Positions 1 through 6,941 of a stretch of 21,769 nt of DNA are shown one piece after another. The notes under the pieces were generated by a model, which saw only the letters and a program-made list of their open reading frames with translations, made no database searches and had not been told where the DNA came from. The number at the start of each line of letters is the position of its first letter. Position 1 is the stretch's first letter. A program made the translations under genes and the position numbers. The stretch lies in the NCBI GenBank assembly GCA_963660385.1, contig CAVKWQ010000027.1, forward strand, positions 1 through 21,769, given 5' to 3'. Source of the DNA: Avelusimicrobium sp963660385. GTDB lineage: Bacteria > Elusimicrobiota > Elusimicrobia > Elusimicrobiales > Elusimicrobiaceae.

Positions 1-218
1 TCATAATTTAAATTGGGCGAACTCGCGCTCACGGTTCCGCCGGAGCGGACCGTCATTGTATTACTTTCAATACCGCCTTTTAAATTAGCCTTATCGGCTA
101 CCTTTAAATAGACGTAATCGCCCATACGCGACGGATTATAAGACACCGCCGACACCACTTCCGCCGCGGCGGGAAGCGTTAAAAAAAGCGCCCCTGCTAA
201 AAGTAAGTTTTTCATCAT
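1..218 (-). CDS. Secreted protein of unknown function, 3' part outside window
   Basis: Only the first 72 codons lie in the window; the frame is still open at base 1. The protein begins with two Met codons (218 and 215), a short basic start (MMKN) and a hydrophobic stretch ending in LPAAA-EV, a typical Sec signal peptide with cleavage near residue 20. The mature start (VVSAVSYNPSRMGDYVYLKV) is rich in beta-prone residues and suggests a periplasmic or surface protein, but I recognise no family. An AGAGG Shine-Dalgarno site stands a few bases before the start, and a sigma-70 type promoter lies just upstream, so it begins its own transcript. Function unknown. Confidence 0.75.
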   Translation of the reverse strand, partial: MMKNLLLAGALFLTLPAAAEVVSAVSYNPSRMGDYVYLKVADKANLKGGIESNTMTVRSGGTVSASSPNLNY

Positions 219-248
219 ATAAAACCTCTGTGAAACAGACTTATAATT

Positions 249-277
249 AGTATATAGGAAAAATCCCTAGAAATCAA
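249..277 (-). promoter_or_regulatory. Sigma-70 type promoter of the truncated secreted-protein gene
   Basis: On the minus strand TTGATT (277-272) is followed after 17 bases by TATACT (254-249). This predicts a leader of about 25 bases that contains the AGAGG ribosome site of the gene starting at 218. The preceding antiporter gene is separated by a terminator, which supports an independent start here. Confidence 0.6.
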
Positions 278-291
278 GTCAAAAAGGTCAT

Positions 292-319
292 AAAAAAGCC
301 CCAGGCAAACACCCGGGGC
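292..319 (-). terminator. Intrinsic terminator of the antiporter gene
   Basis: Read on the minus strand, an 8-bp stem (GCCCCGGG pairing with CCTGGGGC, one G-U pair) with a six-base loop is followed directly by six T. It begins 12 bases after the stop codon at 331. Confidence 0.85.
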
Positions 320-330
320 CCTTTATTATA

Positions 331-1653
331 TTACGCTTGCAAATCAGGTTGTGCACCCATTGCGTGCTTACGCGGATAGCGCAACCAAATAGCGAGCAAC
401 GCCCCAATCCCCAGCAAATAAGGATAATACAAATATTTCATAATGCTAACCGGGGAAACGCCCGTCAAACTGGCCGCCATTAGCAGTTGCGCCCCGTAGG
501 GAATAATGCCCTGCACAAAGCAGGAAAAAATATCCAACAAACTCGCCGCGCGGTTGGGAGCAATGTTAAAACGCCCCGCAATTTCCTTGGCAATCGGCCC
601 CGCCATAATAAGGGCAATCGTATTGTTGGCTGTGCAAAGGTTGGCAAAACTAATCACGCCCGCAATGCTCACTTCCGCCCCGCGGCGGGTGTGCAGTTTA
701 GCGGTCATTTTTTGGATAATCCAAGCCAAACCGCCGTTATAGCGAATCATTTCCAGCATACCGCCCGCCAAAATGGTAACAATAATCAGTTCGCCCATAC
801 CCGTAATGCCGTTGCCCATAGCGGTCGTCCAGCCCCAAATGTTAAAAGAACCCGTCAAAATGCCAATTAGCCCGCACAACACCGTGCCGCCCAAAAGCAC
901 CACCATTACGTTTACACCCATTACCGCCGCCGCCAATACCACAAAATACGGCAATACCTTTACCCACGAAATTTCGCCGGGAGTAAAGGCGTTTTGCACG
1001 CCGCTGCCCATTAAAATATAGATGACCGTCGTCAAAATAGCAAAAGGCATTACAATAGCAAAGTTCGTGCGGAATTTGTCGGCCATTTTACACCCCTGCG
1101 TGCGGGTGGCTACAATGGTGGTATCGGAAATAAAGGATAAGTTATCGCCAAACATCGCGCCGCCCACCACCACAGCCGCCATAAGGGATAGAGGCAGCCC
1201 CGTTTGGGCGGACAACCCCGCCGCCACGGGCGTAAGGGCGACAATCGTGCCGACCGAGGTGCCCACGGAAACGGAAATTACACAAGCCGCCAGAAAAATC
1301 CCGGCCGCCAGCACATTGCCGGGCAAAATGGAAAGCGTCAAATTAACCGTAGCGTCCACCGCGCCCATTGCCTTGGCGGTCTGGGCAAACGCACCAGCCA
1401 AAATAAAAATCATTACCATTAGCATAATGTTGGCATTGGCCGCGCCCTTGCAAAACAGTTCAATGCGGTTATGCAACGTGCCGCCCTTGCTCATCCAAAC
1501 GGCTACAATAGAGGACAATACAAACGCCACGGTAATCGGCATTTTGTAAAAATCGCCCGCCACCACGGAGACGGCCAAATAAGCGATTAGAAATACGCCC
1601 AAGGGCACTAACGCCCAGGCATTAGGGGTAATGGTGTTTTTTTCGGTTTTCAT
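331..1653 (-). CDS. NhaC-family Na+/H+ (or related) antiporter, inner membrane
   Basis: Predicted 440-residue polytopic membrane protein with about 11-12 hydrophobic segments, the usual size for the NhaC family. Typical stretches are the Gly/Ser/Thr-rich GTSVGTIVALTPVAAGLS, GGAMFGDNLSFISDTTIVATRTQGC and, near the C-terminus, FSCFVQGIIPYGAQLL. The family exchanges Na+ for protons, and some members move amino or carboxylic acids, so the substrate is uncertain. Start choice: ATG at 1653 gives a sensible MKTEKN start but has no good Shine-Dalgarno site. A TTG at 1677, in frame, lies six bases after TACAAT, the same geometry as the leaderless genes in this window, and would add eight residues. The gene is divergent from cinA and ends at a terminator. 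Confidence 0.85.
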   Translation of the reverse strand: MKTEKNTITPNAWALVPLGVFLIAYLAVSVVAGDFYKMPITVAFVLSSIVAVWMSKGGTLHNRIELFCKGAANANIMLMVMIFILAGAFAQTAKAMGAVDATVNLTLSILPGNVLAAGIFLAACVISVSVGTSVGTIVALTPVAAGLSAQTGLPLSLMAAVVVGGAMFGDNLSFISDTTIVATRTQGCKMADKFRTNFAIVMPFAILTTVIYILMGSGVQNAFTPGEISWVKVLPYFVVLAAAVMGVNVMVVLLGGTVLCGLIGILTGSFNIWGWTTAMGNGITGMGELIIVTILAGGMLEMIRYNGGLAWIIQKMTAKLHTRRGAEVSIAGVISFANLCTANNTIALIMAGPIAKEIAGRFNIAPNRAASLLDIFSCFVQGIIPYGAQLLMAASLTGVSPVSIMKYLYYPYLLGIGALLAIWLRYPRKHAMGAQPDLQA

Positions 1654-1683
1654 AAGTATCTTGCGGTAAGCCCGCAATTATAT

Positions 1684-1689
1684 ATTGTA
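1684..1689 (-). promoter_or_regulatory. -10-like element of the antiporter gene
   Basis: TACAAT on the minus strand stands six bases upstream of the TTG at 1677. An overlapping TATAAT (1682-1677) could instead give a short leader to the ATG at 1653. No convincing -35 box is seen. Confidence 0.45.
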
Positions 1690-1728
1690 TAAAATATGGG
1701 CCCTCTGTATCTTTTCGGCCGAAAATCA

Positions 1729-1734
1729 TACAAT
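1729..1734 (+). promoter_or_regulatory. -10-like element of cinA, predicted leaderless
   Basis: TACAAT is followed by exactly six bases and then the ATG at 1741, so transcription would begin at or next to the A of the start codon. No Shine-Dalgarno sequence precedes the ATG. The -35 region is weak. Confidence 0.5.
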
Positions 1735-1740
1735 AAAGTT

Positions 1741-2973
1741 ATGAAAGCCGCTATTATTACCATTGGGGACGAGATTCTTCTCGGCCAGATTTTAGACACC
1801 AACTCCCGCTATTTGGCGCGGGGCTTGGCCGGAATCGGCGCGGAAACAGTTAAAATGCTGTCCGTGGCCGACGAACGCACCGAAATTTTGCGCGCGGTGG
1901 AGGAAGGTTTTTCCTGCGCGGACATCGTGCTGGTAACGGGGGGCTTAGGACCGACCAAGGACGATTTAACCAAAAAGGTGCTGGCGGAATACTTTGGCAC
2001 TACGCTTGAATTTAACCCGCAGGCCTATGCGTGGCTGGAAGAAATGTTCACGAGCCGCCCCGAACGGATGAACGAATACAACAAATCCCAGGCGGTTTTG
2101 CCCAAAAGTTGCACACCCTTGCGCAATTTAAAGGGTACGGCCAGTGGGATGTGGTTTGAAAAAGGGGGAAAAGTGCTCGTTTCCCTGCCCGGCGTTCCGT
2201 TTGAAACGGAATATTTGTTCCCGGCAGAGGTGCTACCGCGCTTAAAGGCCAAATTTAAGGACGGTTTACTGCGCTACCGTATGGTAACGGTATTTAACAT
2301 CCCGGAATCGGACCTGGCTATGAAATTAGCCGCCTACGAGGAAACCTTGCCCGCGGGAATCGGCCTGGCCTATCTGCCCTCTACGGGCTTTATCCGCCTG
2401 CGCGTAACCGCCAAAGGGCAAGCGGTAGAAAAGTTGGACGCTTTTTTTGAAGCGCTTTTAAAATCGCTTAGCGGCCTTACCTTTACGGTAGCGGATAACA
2501 GTTCTGCGGAAGAAGATTTTGCCCGCCGCCTGCGCAAAAGCGGCGTTACGGTGGCGTGTGCGGAAAGTTGCACGGGGGGAAACATCGCCCATTTAATTAC
2601 GGCGGTTCCCGGCTCGTCGGCCTATTTTCTAGGCGGCGTGGTGTCGTATGCCAACGAGGTAAAAAACCACGTTTTGGGCGTAAGCGCGGACGATTTACAA
2701 AAATACGGGGCCGTCAGCGAACCCGTCGCCCTGCAAATGGCCCAAGGCGTGCGGAAAATAACCGGGGCAGATTATGCCGTTTCCACCACGGGTATTGCCG
2801 GGCCGGACGGGGGAACCAAGGAAAAGCCCGTCGGCACGGTGTGGATTGGCGTGGCCGGGCCCAAAGGGGCGCACGCGCACAAGTTTTTATTTGCACATAC
2901 GCGGGAGCGTAACATCGGCAAAGCCTCTATAAAGGCCCTGCAACTTTTAATAGAAGAAATTGAAAAGAAGTAA
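1741..2973 (+). CDS. cinA: CinA-family protein with nicotinamide-nucleotide amidase domain
   Basis: 410 residues, the normal full CinA length. The N-terminal half is a MoCF/COG1058-type domain (MKAAIITIGDEILLGQ at 1-16 and the VTGGLGPTKDD motif near 64). The C-terminal domain (from about 270) shows ACAESCTGG, GGVVSYANEVK and STTGIAGPDGGT, the signature of the PncC-type NMN deamidase that returns nicotinamide mononucleotide to NAD synthesis; the N-terminal domain is linked to ADP-ribose pyrophosphatase activity. Cytoplasmic. An upstream in-frame start at 1696 is unlikely because the -10-like hexamer lies between it and the ATG at 1741. Monocistronic, ended by a bidirectional terminator. Confidence 0.95.
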   Translation: MKAAIITIGDEILLGQILDTNSRYLARGLAGIGAETVKMLSVADERTEILRAVEEGFSCADIVLVTGGLGPTKDDLTKKVLAEYFGTTLEFNPQAYAWLEEMFTSRPERMNEYNKSQAVLPKSCTPLRNLKGTASGMWFEKGGKVLVSLPGVPFETEYLFPAEVLPRLKAKFKDGLLRYRMVTVFNIPESDLAMKLAAYEETLPAGIGLAYLPSTGFIRLRVTAKGQAVEKLDAFFEALLKSLSGLTFTVADNSSAEEDFARRLRKSGVTVACAESCTGGNIAHLITAVPGSSAYFLGGVVSYANEVKNHVLGVSADDLQKYGAVSEPVALQMAQGVRKITGADYAVSTTGIAGPDGGTKEKPVGTVWIGVAGPKGAHAHKFLFAHTRERNIGKASIKALQLLIEEIEKK

Positions 2974-2976
2974 ACT

Positions 2977-3009
2977 AAAAACCGGGTTCCTATAAGAACC
3001 CGGTTTTTT
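2977..3009. terminator. Bidirectional terminator between cinA and the thioredoxin gene
   Basis: A 12-bp perfect stem (2978-2989 with 2996-3007) with loop CTATAA. A T-run follows on the plus strand and an A-run precedes it, so it can end both the cinA transcript and the convergent thioredoxin transcript that stops at 3011. Confidence 0.9.
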
Positions 3010-3010
3010 C

Positions 3011-3325
3011 TTATAAAAGCGCTTTTAACTGCTCTTTTAGTTCGCCCGCGGTATATTCGCCCGCCAAACTTTCCACCACCTTGCCGTTTTTTACAAACAG
3101 GAAAGTCGGCACGCCCGAAATACTAAATTTCCGGCTGGCCAGCGGCGCTTGGTCCACGTCCACCGTCAAAATGCTGATTTTGCCCGCGTATTCTTGGGCG
3201 AGTTTTGCTACCACGGGCTCCATTTTTTTGCAATGCGGGCACCAAGTGGCAAAAAATTCCACCATTTCAGCCTTGTTGTGCGCTTCGTAGGCTTTGTCAA
3301 ACGTCTGGTCTGTTAGTATCGTCAT
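3011..3325 (-). CDS. Thioredoxin-like protein with CPHC active site
   Basis: 104 residues, a single thioredoxin fold with no signal peptide, so probably cytoplasmic. The active site is ATWCPHCKKMEP (Cys29 and Cys32) and the cis-proline loop is SGVPTF. Classical thioredoxins have CGPC; CPHC is the DsbA dipeptide and in model proteins makes the disulfide more oxidising, so the role may be other than general reduction. The start is set by a strong AGGGGG Shine-Dalgarno site. A -10-like TATACT at 3349-3344 implies a leader of only about a dozen bases. Monocistronic. Confidence 0.9.
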   Translation of the reverse strand: MTILTDQTFDKAYEAHNKAEMVEFFATWCPHCKKMEPVVAKLAQEYAGKISILTVDVDQAPLASRKFSISGVPTFLFVKNGKVVESLAGEYTAGELKEQLKALL

Positions 3326-3343
3326 ATATCCCCCTATAAGGGG

Positions 3344-3349
3344 AGTATA
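3344..3349 (-). promoter_or_regulatory. -10-like element of the thioredoxin gene
   Basis: TATACT on the minus strand, with the predicted start near 3337, just upstream of the AGGGGG ribosome site. No clear -35 box was identified. Confidence 0.4.
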
Positions 3350-3385
3350 GTTTGTTTGGGGATAATTGTCGCGCGCATAAAAGGG

Positions 3386-4069
3386 TTAGTTGCAAAGTTT
3401 TTCAAGCAAGGCCACCACGTGCGGGGCCGCCAGCGCAGTTAAAAGCGCCATAATAATAAGCGCCAAGGTGCTTAAAACCATTTGCTTTTCCTTGTGTTTT
3501 TCGGCGCATTTGCTGGTGCCCAAAACGTGGCTCGTGGCGCCAATGGAAACACCGATAGCGGCGTGGCTGCGGATGTGGAGAAATTTAAAAAGTCCGTGCG
3601 CGGTAAGCCCGCCCAAAAGCCCCGTTAATACCACGAGGCAAGCGGTAAGTTCAGGGATGCCGCCCAAGTCCTTGGAAATTTCCACCGCCGCCGGCGTGGT
3701 AACGGATTTGGGAAGCATTGAAAAAATCACCGGGTTTTCGGCGTGGAAGAACCGCCCCAGCAAATAAGTAAGCCCTATGGTGCACAGGCAGGAAAACAAA
3801 AGCCCGCCATATACTGCGCGTTTGTTGCGCTTTAAAACAGAAAGGTTTTGGCTAAGTGGCCACGCAAAGGCCACCGTCGCCGGGCCCAAAATCCAAGTAA
3901 TCCAGCAGGCGGATTCGTTGTAACTTTCGTATGAGGTATGGCACACCAGAATAAGCGCAATTAAAATTCCGGCGGCCAGCAAAATAACAGGCACTTTATT
4001 CATCCACTGCTTTTGCGTGATTTTTTTGCACCCGATATACACGGCTACCGTTAATAAAAAGCCCCACAT
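3386..4069 (-). CDS. lrgB: LrgB/CidB-family membrane protein
   Basis: 227 residues, hydrophobic with several membrane spans, the usual length of LrgB (YohK/CidB) proteins. The family signature is seen near the end: AAIGVSIGATSHVLGTSKCAE, followed by two terminal hydrophobic segments. LrgA/LrgB pairs are holin/antiholin-like membrane proteins, linked to control of murein hydrolases and, in several bacteria, to pyruvate or glycolate movement. The ATG lies one base after the lrgA stop, with AGAGGA as ribosome site inside the lrgA end, so the two are translated from one mRNA. No terminator is visible after it. Confidence 0.88.
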   Translation of the reverse strand: MWGFLLTVAVYIGCKKITQKQWMNKVPVILLAAGILIALILVCHTSYESYNESACWITWILGPATVAFAWPLSQNLSVLKRNKRAVYGGLLFSCLCTIGLTYLLGRFFHAENPVIFSMLPKSVTTPAAVEISKDLGGIPELTACLVVLTGLLGGLTAHGLFKFLHIRSHAAIGVSIGATSHVLGTSKCAEKHKEKQMVLSTLALIIMALLTALAAPHVVALLEKLCN

Positions 4070-4070
4070 T

Positions 4071-4466
4071 TTATTTGGTCCTCTTTAAACGGCGCCATTT
4101 GATAAGTTTTATGGTGTTTTCTATGAAGAGAGCCGTCAAAATCATACTGATAAACGTCCCCAAAAACACCGCCGCCAAAATAGGCGTTAAATTTTGGGAA
4201 ATTGCCCGTCCATAGACCATAATCCCCACCGTAAGCGGGATAAAAAAGAGCGTCATATGTTTGAGTAACAGTTCGCAAATGTCCTGCACCAAAGCGGGCG
4301 GGCAAATTTTGGTTTTAAGGAGCAAGCACAGCACTACCACCCCCAAGAGTGGCGGGGGAAAATGGAGCCCGGTCAGGCGGATAAACCAAGAGGAAAATTC
4401 AAACACAAGAACGAGTACAGCCGTTCCCAAAAGCAAGCGCAAAACGCGGGTACGAATATTCATCAT
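4071..4466 (-). CDS. lrgA: LrgA/CidA-family holin-like protein
   Basis: 131 residues with four hydrophobic segments, the expected size and topology of LrgA/CidA. FSSWFIRLTGLHFPPPLLGVVVLCLLL matches the family's conserved N-terminal region. It is the first gene of the lrgAB pair. Two adjacent Met codons (4466 and 4463) are possible starts. A TAATTT hexamer (4476-4471) lies seven bases before the second, and there is no Shine-Dalgarno site, so the second Met may be used on a leaderless message. The basic C-terminus (RRLKRTK) is probably cytoplasmic. Confidence 0.85.
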   Translation of the reverse strand: MMNIRTRVLRLLLGTAVLVLVFEFSSWFIRLTGLHFPPPLLGVVVLCLLLKTKICPPALVQDICELLLKHMTLFFIPLTVGIMVYGRAISQNLTPILAAVFLGTFISMILTALFIENTIKLIKWRRLKRTK

Positions 4467-4511
4467 TACAAAATTACGGGTTGTCCCAGAATTAAAAAGG
4501 AAGCCAAGAAA

Positions 4512-5066
4512 TCAATTTTCTTTTTTGTAGCCTTCGTAATAGTAGGATTGTTCAATTCCTTTAAAAATAACTTCGCGGTCATTGATTTTGTCGGTCAGGT
4601 TCGGTTCCAACAAGGCGCGCAACTCCAAATCGTTAATCGGGCTGCGTTCCATTGCCTGCAAATACAAATCTTTATCCACATACTGCCAGTTTACTACTCT
4701 GCCCAAATTCTTTTTAAGCATTAAATCCAGCCAAATGCGCGTAGCGCGGCCGTTGCCCTCTAAAAAGGGGTGGGCAATATTCATTTCCACATATTTGGCA
4801 ATAATTTCTTTAAAAGTAGCGGCGGGCATTTTTTCAATAGCCAATAATACTTCCTTTAAATACAAACTGTTAGCAAAACGGAAACCGCCCTTGGAAATAT
4901 TTTTATCCCGGATTTGCCCGGCAAAATCGTACAAGTCCTTAAACAAATAAGCGTGAATTTGTTGCAGGCCCCGGGTGGTGCCTACCTCTATTTGGTTGAT
5001 ATCGCCCGAAGCATACAACTGCCGGGCCTTAACTAAACTTAACGCATCTATTTGTTGGGTTTGCAT
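4512..5066 (-). CDS. fic: Fic-domain protein, class III (C-terminal self-inhibition)
   Basis: 184 residues. The Fic catalytic motif is complete: HPFLEGNGRATR at 99-110, with the catalytic His, acidic residue, GNGR anion loop and last Arg. Fic enzymes transfer AMP (or another phosphate-linked group) to hydroxyl side chains of target proteins. At the C-terminus SYYYEG (174-179) fits the inhibitory motif (S/T)xxxE(G/N), whose Glu blocks ATP placement. Location on a final helix is typical of class III Fic proteins such as Neisseria NmFic, which are about this size. No separate antitoxin gene is adjacent, in agreement with built-in control. A TAAAAT six bases before the ATG suggests a leaderless message. 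Confidence 0.9.
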   Translation of the reverse strand: MQTQQIDALSLVKARQLYASGDINQIEVGTTRGLQQIHAYLFKDLYDFAGQIRDKNISKGGFRFANSLYLKEVLLAIEKMPAATFKEIIAKYVEMNIAHPFLEGNGRATRIWLDLMLKKNLGRVVNWQYVDKDLYLQAMERSPINDLELRALLEPNLTDKINDREVIFKGIEQSYYYEGYKKEN

Positions 5067-5072
5067 ATATAT

Positions 5073-5078
5073 ATTTTA
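5073..5078 (-). promoter_or_regulatory. Extended -10 element of the Fic gene, predicted leaderless
   Basis: TGC-TAAAAT on the minus strand, followed by six bases and the ATG at 5066. The TGN extension can replace a good -35 box, which is not seen here. No Shine-Dalgarno site is possible in the six bases left. Confidence 0.55.
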
Positions 5079-5107
5079 GCAAAATAAGAGGAAGCGCAGA
5101 ATTGATA

Positions 5108-5141
5108 AAAACACCCCGGGAGTAGTTTCCCGGGGTGTTTT
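5108..5141 (-). terminator. Strong terminator of the sigma-factor operon
   Basis: A perfect 14-bp stem (5108-5121 with 5128-5141) around loop GTAGTT, G+C-rich in its core and flanked by A/T runs. It lies 15 bases past the stop at 5157. Symmetry makes it potentially bidirectional, but no plus-strand gene ends here. Confidence 0.9.
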
Positions 5142-5156
5142 ACTATTAATAATAAC

Positions 5157-5771
5157 TTATTTGGCTTCGGGGGCCGGCATAGGCGGGGGCGGTAATTGCC
5201 CTTCCTCGCCGCCTTCGGGTGCGCCTTTCGGACCCTTCATAGGTCCTTCTTTGGGCGCAGGCCCCATTTCGCGCTCGTCAAACAGCGCGTCCAAATCGCC
5301 GTCGTCTTCAATCAAGGCGTTTGTTTTGCGGTCCACCCACGCTTGTTTGTCTTCGTCCGATTTTTGGCGCGCGAGCCCTTCTTCCATACGGGCCAAGCGG
5401 TCTTTAAATTTAGCCAACTGTTCTTCTTTAAATTTCAGTTGTTCCTCGCGGATAGAGGCCACAAAGGCGGCAATTTCGGCTTTTTTAGCGTCTTTCTTTT
5501 TGCCAGCCTTTAATTTTTTGTACTCTTCCACCAGTTTTTCGGCTTTTTCTTCGGTGGCGCGCATTTTGGCCTTGTGTTCCTTGCGGGCCTTTTTAAACTC
5601 GTCCTTGCGCACATCTTTGCCCTCGTGGCGCGGGCCCGGTTTCACGCGGGCTTCTTTGGCCGCCTTACAACGGCAGTTTTCGGCACCGTCTTGGCACGGG
5701 CAGGAGGCACCCTCGGCAAAGGCCGGAGCGCACAACGCCGCTAAAAGAGAAACTAACAGCAATTTCTTCAT
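5157..5771 (-). CDS. Secreted Cys-rich, charged helical protein in sigma-factor operon
   Basis: 204 residues; no family recognised. ATG at 5771 is chosen because GGAGG lies just upstream and the signal peptide (MKKLLLVSLLAALCAPAFA) then starts at residue 1. The mature N-terminus has four cysteines in two CxC pairs (CPC and CRC). A long Lys/Glu/Arg/Ala-rich region (about 45-145) is predicted helical and probably coiled. The last 40 residues are acidic, then Gly/Pro-rich (LPPPPMP). Third in an operon with an ECF sigma factor and its anti-sigma factor, it could be a periplasmic sensor or target in that circuit, perhaps metal- or redox-responsive through its cysteines; this is inference. An antisense frame of the same length is a composition shadow. 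Confidence 0.85.
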   Translation of the reverse strand: MKKLLLVSLLAALCAPAFAEGASCPCQDGAENCRCKAAKEARVKPGPRHEGKDVRKDEFKKARKEHKAKMRATEEKAEKLVEEYKKLKAGKKKDAKKAEIAAFVASIREEQLKFKEEQLAKFKDRLARMEEGLARQKSDEDKQAWVDRKTNALIEDDGDLDALFDEREMGPAPKEGPMKGPKGAPEGGEEGQLPPPPMPAPEAK

Positions 5772-5786
5772 ATTCCTTCCTCCCAT

Positions 5787-6194
5787 TTAAAAGTCCTCTT
5801 CAAACAATTCCAAATCGCTTGAAAAGTTTTGGTAGTCTTCGTCCAAATGCTCGCTCATATACGCTACAACTTCCGTAGCGTCAAAGGCGGATCTGTCCGG
5901 GTGCAGGGCGGCCAGTAAGAATACAATTCCTACCCCCAATACGGCCGTACCCGCCAAGGCCGTCTTCCACACGGCCCAAAAGGGTGCTTTTTTGCGCGTT
6001 GTTTTGGCAAACAAGTTTTCCACCACCGCACCGGGAGCGGCGGGGGGATTTAAAGCCTCCTGCGTTTTGTTTAACAGAGCGACTTCCGCACGGCAGGAAG
6101 CACACGTTTTCAGGTGCGTTTCAAAAGCGGCCTTTTCGTCCGAGGGCAACTCCCCAGCGGCGTACAAAACAGCCTTTTCGCAAATATTATTCAT
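5787..6194 (-). CDS. Zinc-finger anti-sigma factor, single membrane span
   Basis: 135 residues. The N-terminal cytoplasmic part has the ZAS-type motif HLKTCASC (His27, Cys31, Cys34) with a further Cys at 5, the usual zinc ligands of anti-sigma factors that bind group IV sigma factors. One hydrophobic segment (about 74-97) would anchor it in the inner membrane, leaving a short acidic periplasmic tail (about 38 residues). The ATG at 6194 overlaps the sigma stop codon in ATGA and has GAGGTGA as ribosome site within the sigma gene, so the two are translationally coupled, as expected for a sigma/anti-sigma pair. Confidence 0.88.
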   Translation of the reverse strand: MNNICEKAVLYAAGELPSDEKAAFETHLKTCASCRAEVALLNKTQEALNPPAAPGAVVENLFAKTTRKKAPFWAVWKTALAGTAVLGVGIVFLLAALHPDRSAFDATEVVAYMSEHLDEDYQNFSSDLELFEEDF

Positions 6195-6778
6195 AAATTC
6201 ACCTCTTCCGTATGTTCTGCCAGCAACTGCTGTAATTTTTTTACCGCCCGGTGGCAATCGGCCAAGACCGTGCCCAAAGGGCGGCCCAACAGTTGCGAAA
6301 TTTCTTTAAAAGACATATATTGCCTCAAATACACCATTTCCCGCTGGCGGGGCGGAAGCAGTAGCGTGGCCCGGCGAATTTGTTCCAGCGTTTCCTGCCC
6401 GGCAAGTCCGTCTAATAACGGGCGTTCGCCGTCCGGCAGGGTATCGTGTAAAAAGGCGTTTCCTTCCTCATCCGTTTGGTCCAGCGAGGTTAATTTGTCG
6501 CTGTCCCTAAAAAAGTTCAGCACTTTGTTGCGCGCCGTTAAAAACAGCCAAGACTTAAATTTTCCGCGCGCCTCGTATTTATCCGCGTGCTTAAAAAACG
6601 AGATAAACACCTCTTGAAACAAATCGCCCGCCGCGCCCTCGTCCTGCACCATACCCATAATGTATTGGTAGAGCGGGTTTTTGTAGCGCAAGACCAAGGT
6701 TTCAAACGCCGCGCCCGAGCCGGCCTGAAACAGGCTGACGAGTTCATCATCCGTGCGCTGCGCTAAATTGGCTTCCAT
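6191..6778 (-). CDS. RNA polymerase sigma factor, ECF (group IV) type
   Basis: 195 residues, the usual ECF length. Region 2 is seen at about 22-92 (DLFQEVFISFFKHADKYE then FKSWLFLTARNKVLNFFRD) and region 4 at about 138-185 (LPPRQREMVYLRQYMSFKEISQLLGRPLGTV, a helix-turn-helix). It lacks sigma regions 1 and 3. It directs RNA polymerase to a specific promoter set when released by the downstream anti-sigma factor. It is first of three genes. GGGGG lies about 10 bases before the ATG, and a TATAGT lies three bases before it, too close for the leaderless rule. No clear autoregulatory promoter could be assigned in the AT-rich upstream DNA. Confidence 0.92.
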   Translation of the reverse strand: MEANLAQRTDDELVSLFQAGSGAAFETLVLRYKNPLYQYIMGMVQDEGAAGDLFQEVFISFFKHADKYEARGKFKSWLFLTARNKVLNFFRDSDKLTSLDQTDEEGNAFLHDTLPDGERPLLDGLAGQETLEQIRRATLLLPPRQREMVYLRQYMSFKEISQLLGRPLGTVLADCHRAVKKLQQLLAEHTEEVNL

Positions 6779-6878
6779 ATTACTATAACCCCCAAGGCGT
6801 GTTTTTTATTGCACTGATATTATTACTGTACCAAAAAAGGCGTTCTTTTAGGAATAGAAAAAAGGATTAAAAAAATTA

Positions 6879-6908
6879 TTGCAAAAATTTTTAAAAAATT
6901 GCTAAAAT
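6879..6908 (+). promoter_or_regulatory. Promoter for the leader RNA ahead of the MFS fusion gene
   Basis: TTGCAA (6879-6884), an 18-base spacer and TAAAAT (6903-6908) with a TGC extension. The predicted start is near 6915. The same TTGCTAAAAT decamer forms the extended -10 of the Fic gene. Confidence 0.6.
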
Positions 6909-6941
6909 AAAAAGGTCGTTTTTTTAAAGGATAAAAAAGTA

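Noticed and set aside
3332..3345. Hairpin CCCC-TTATA-GGGG hiding the thioredoxin ribosome site
   Set aside because: The predicted transcript start falls inside the hairpin, so the 5' arm is probably not in the mRNA.
5161..5790. Antisense open frame of 209 codons opposite the Cys-rich secreted protein
   Set aside because: It mirrors a Lys/Glu-rich gene, giving Ser/Phe-rich sequence with no motif; the sense gene has a signal peptide and a good ribosome site.
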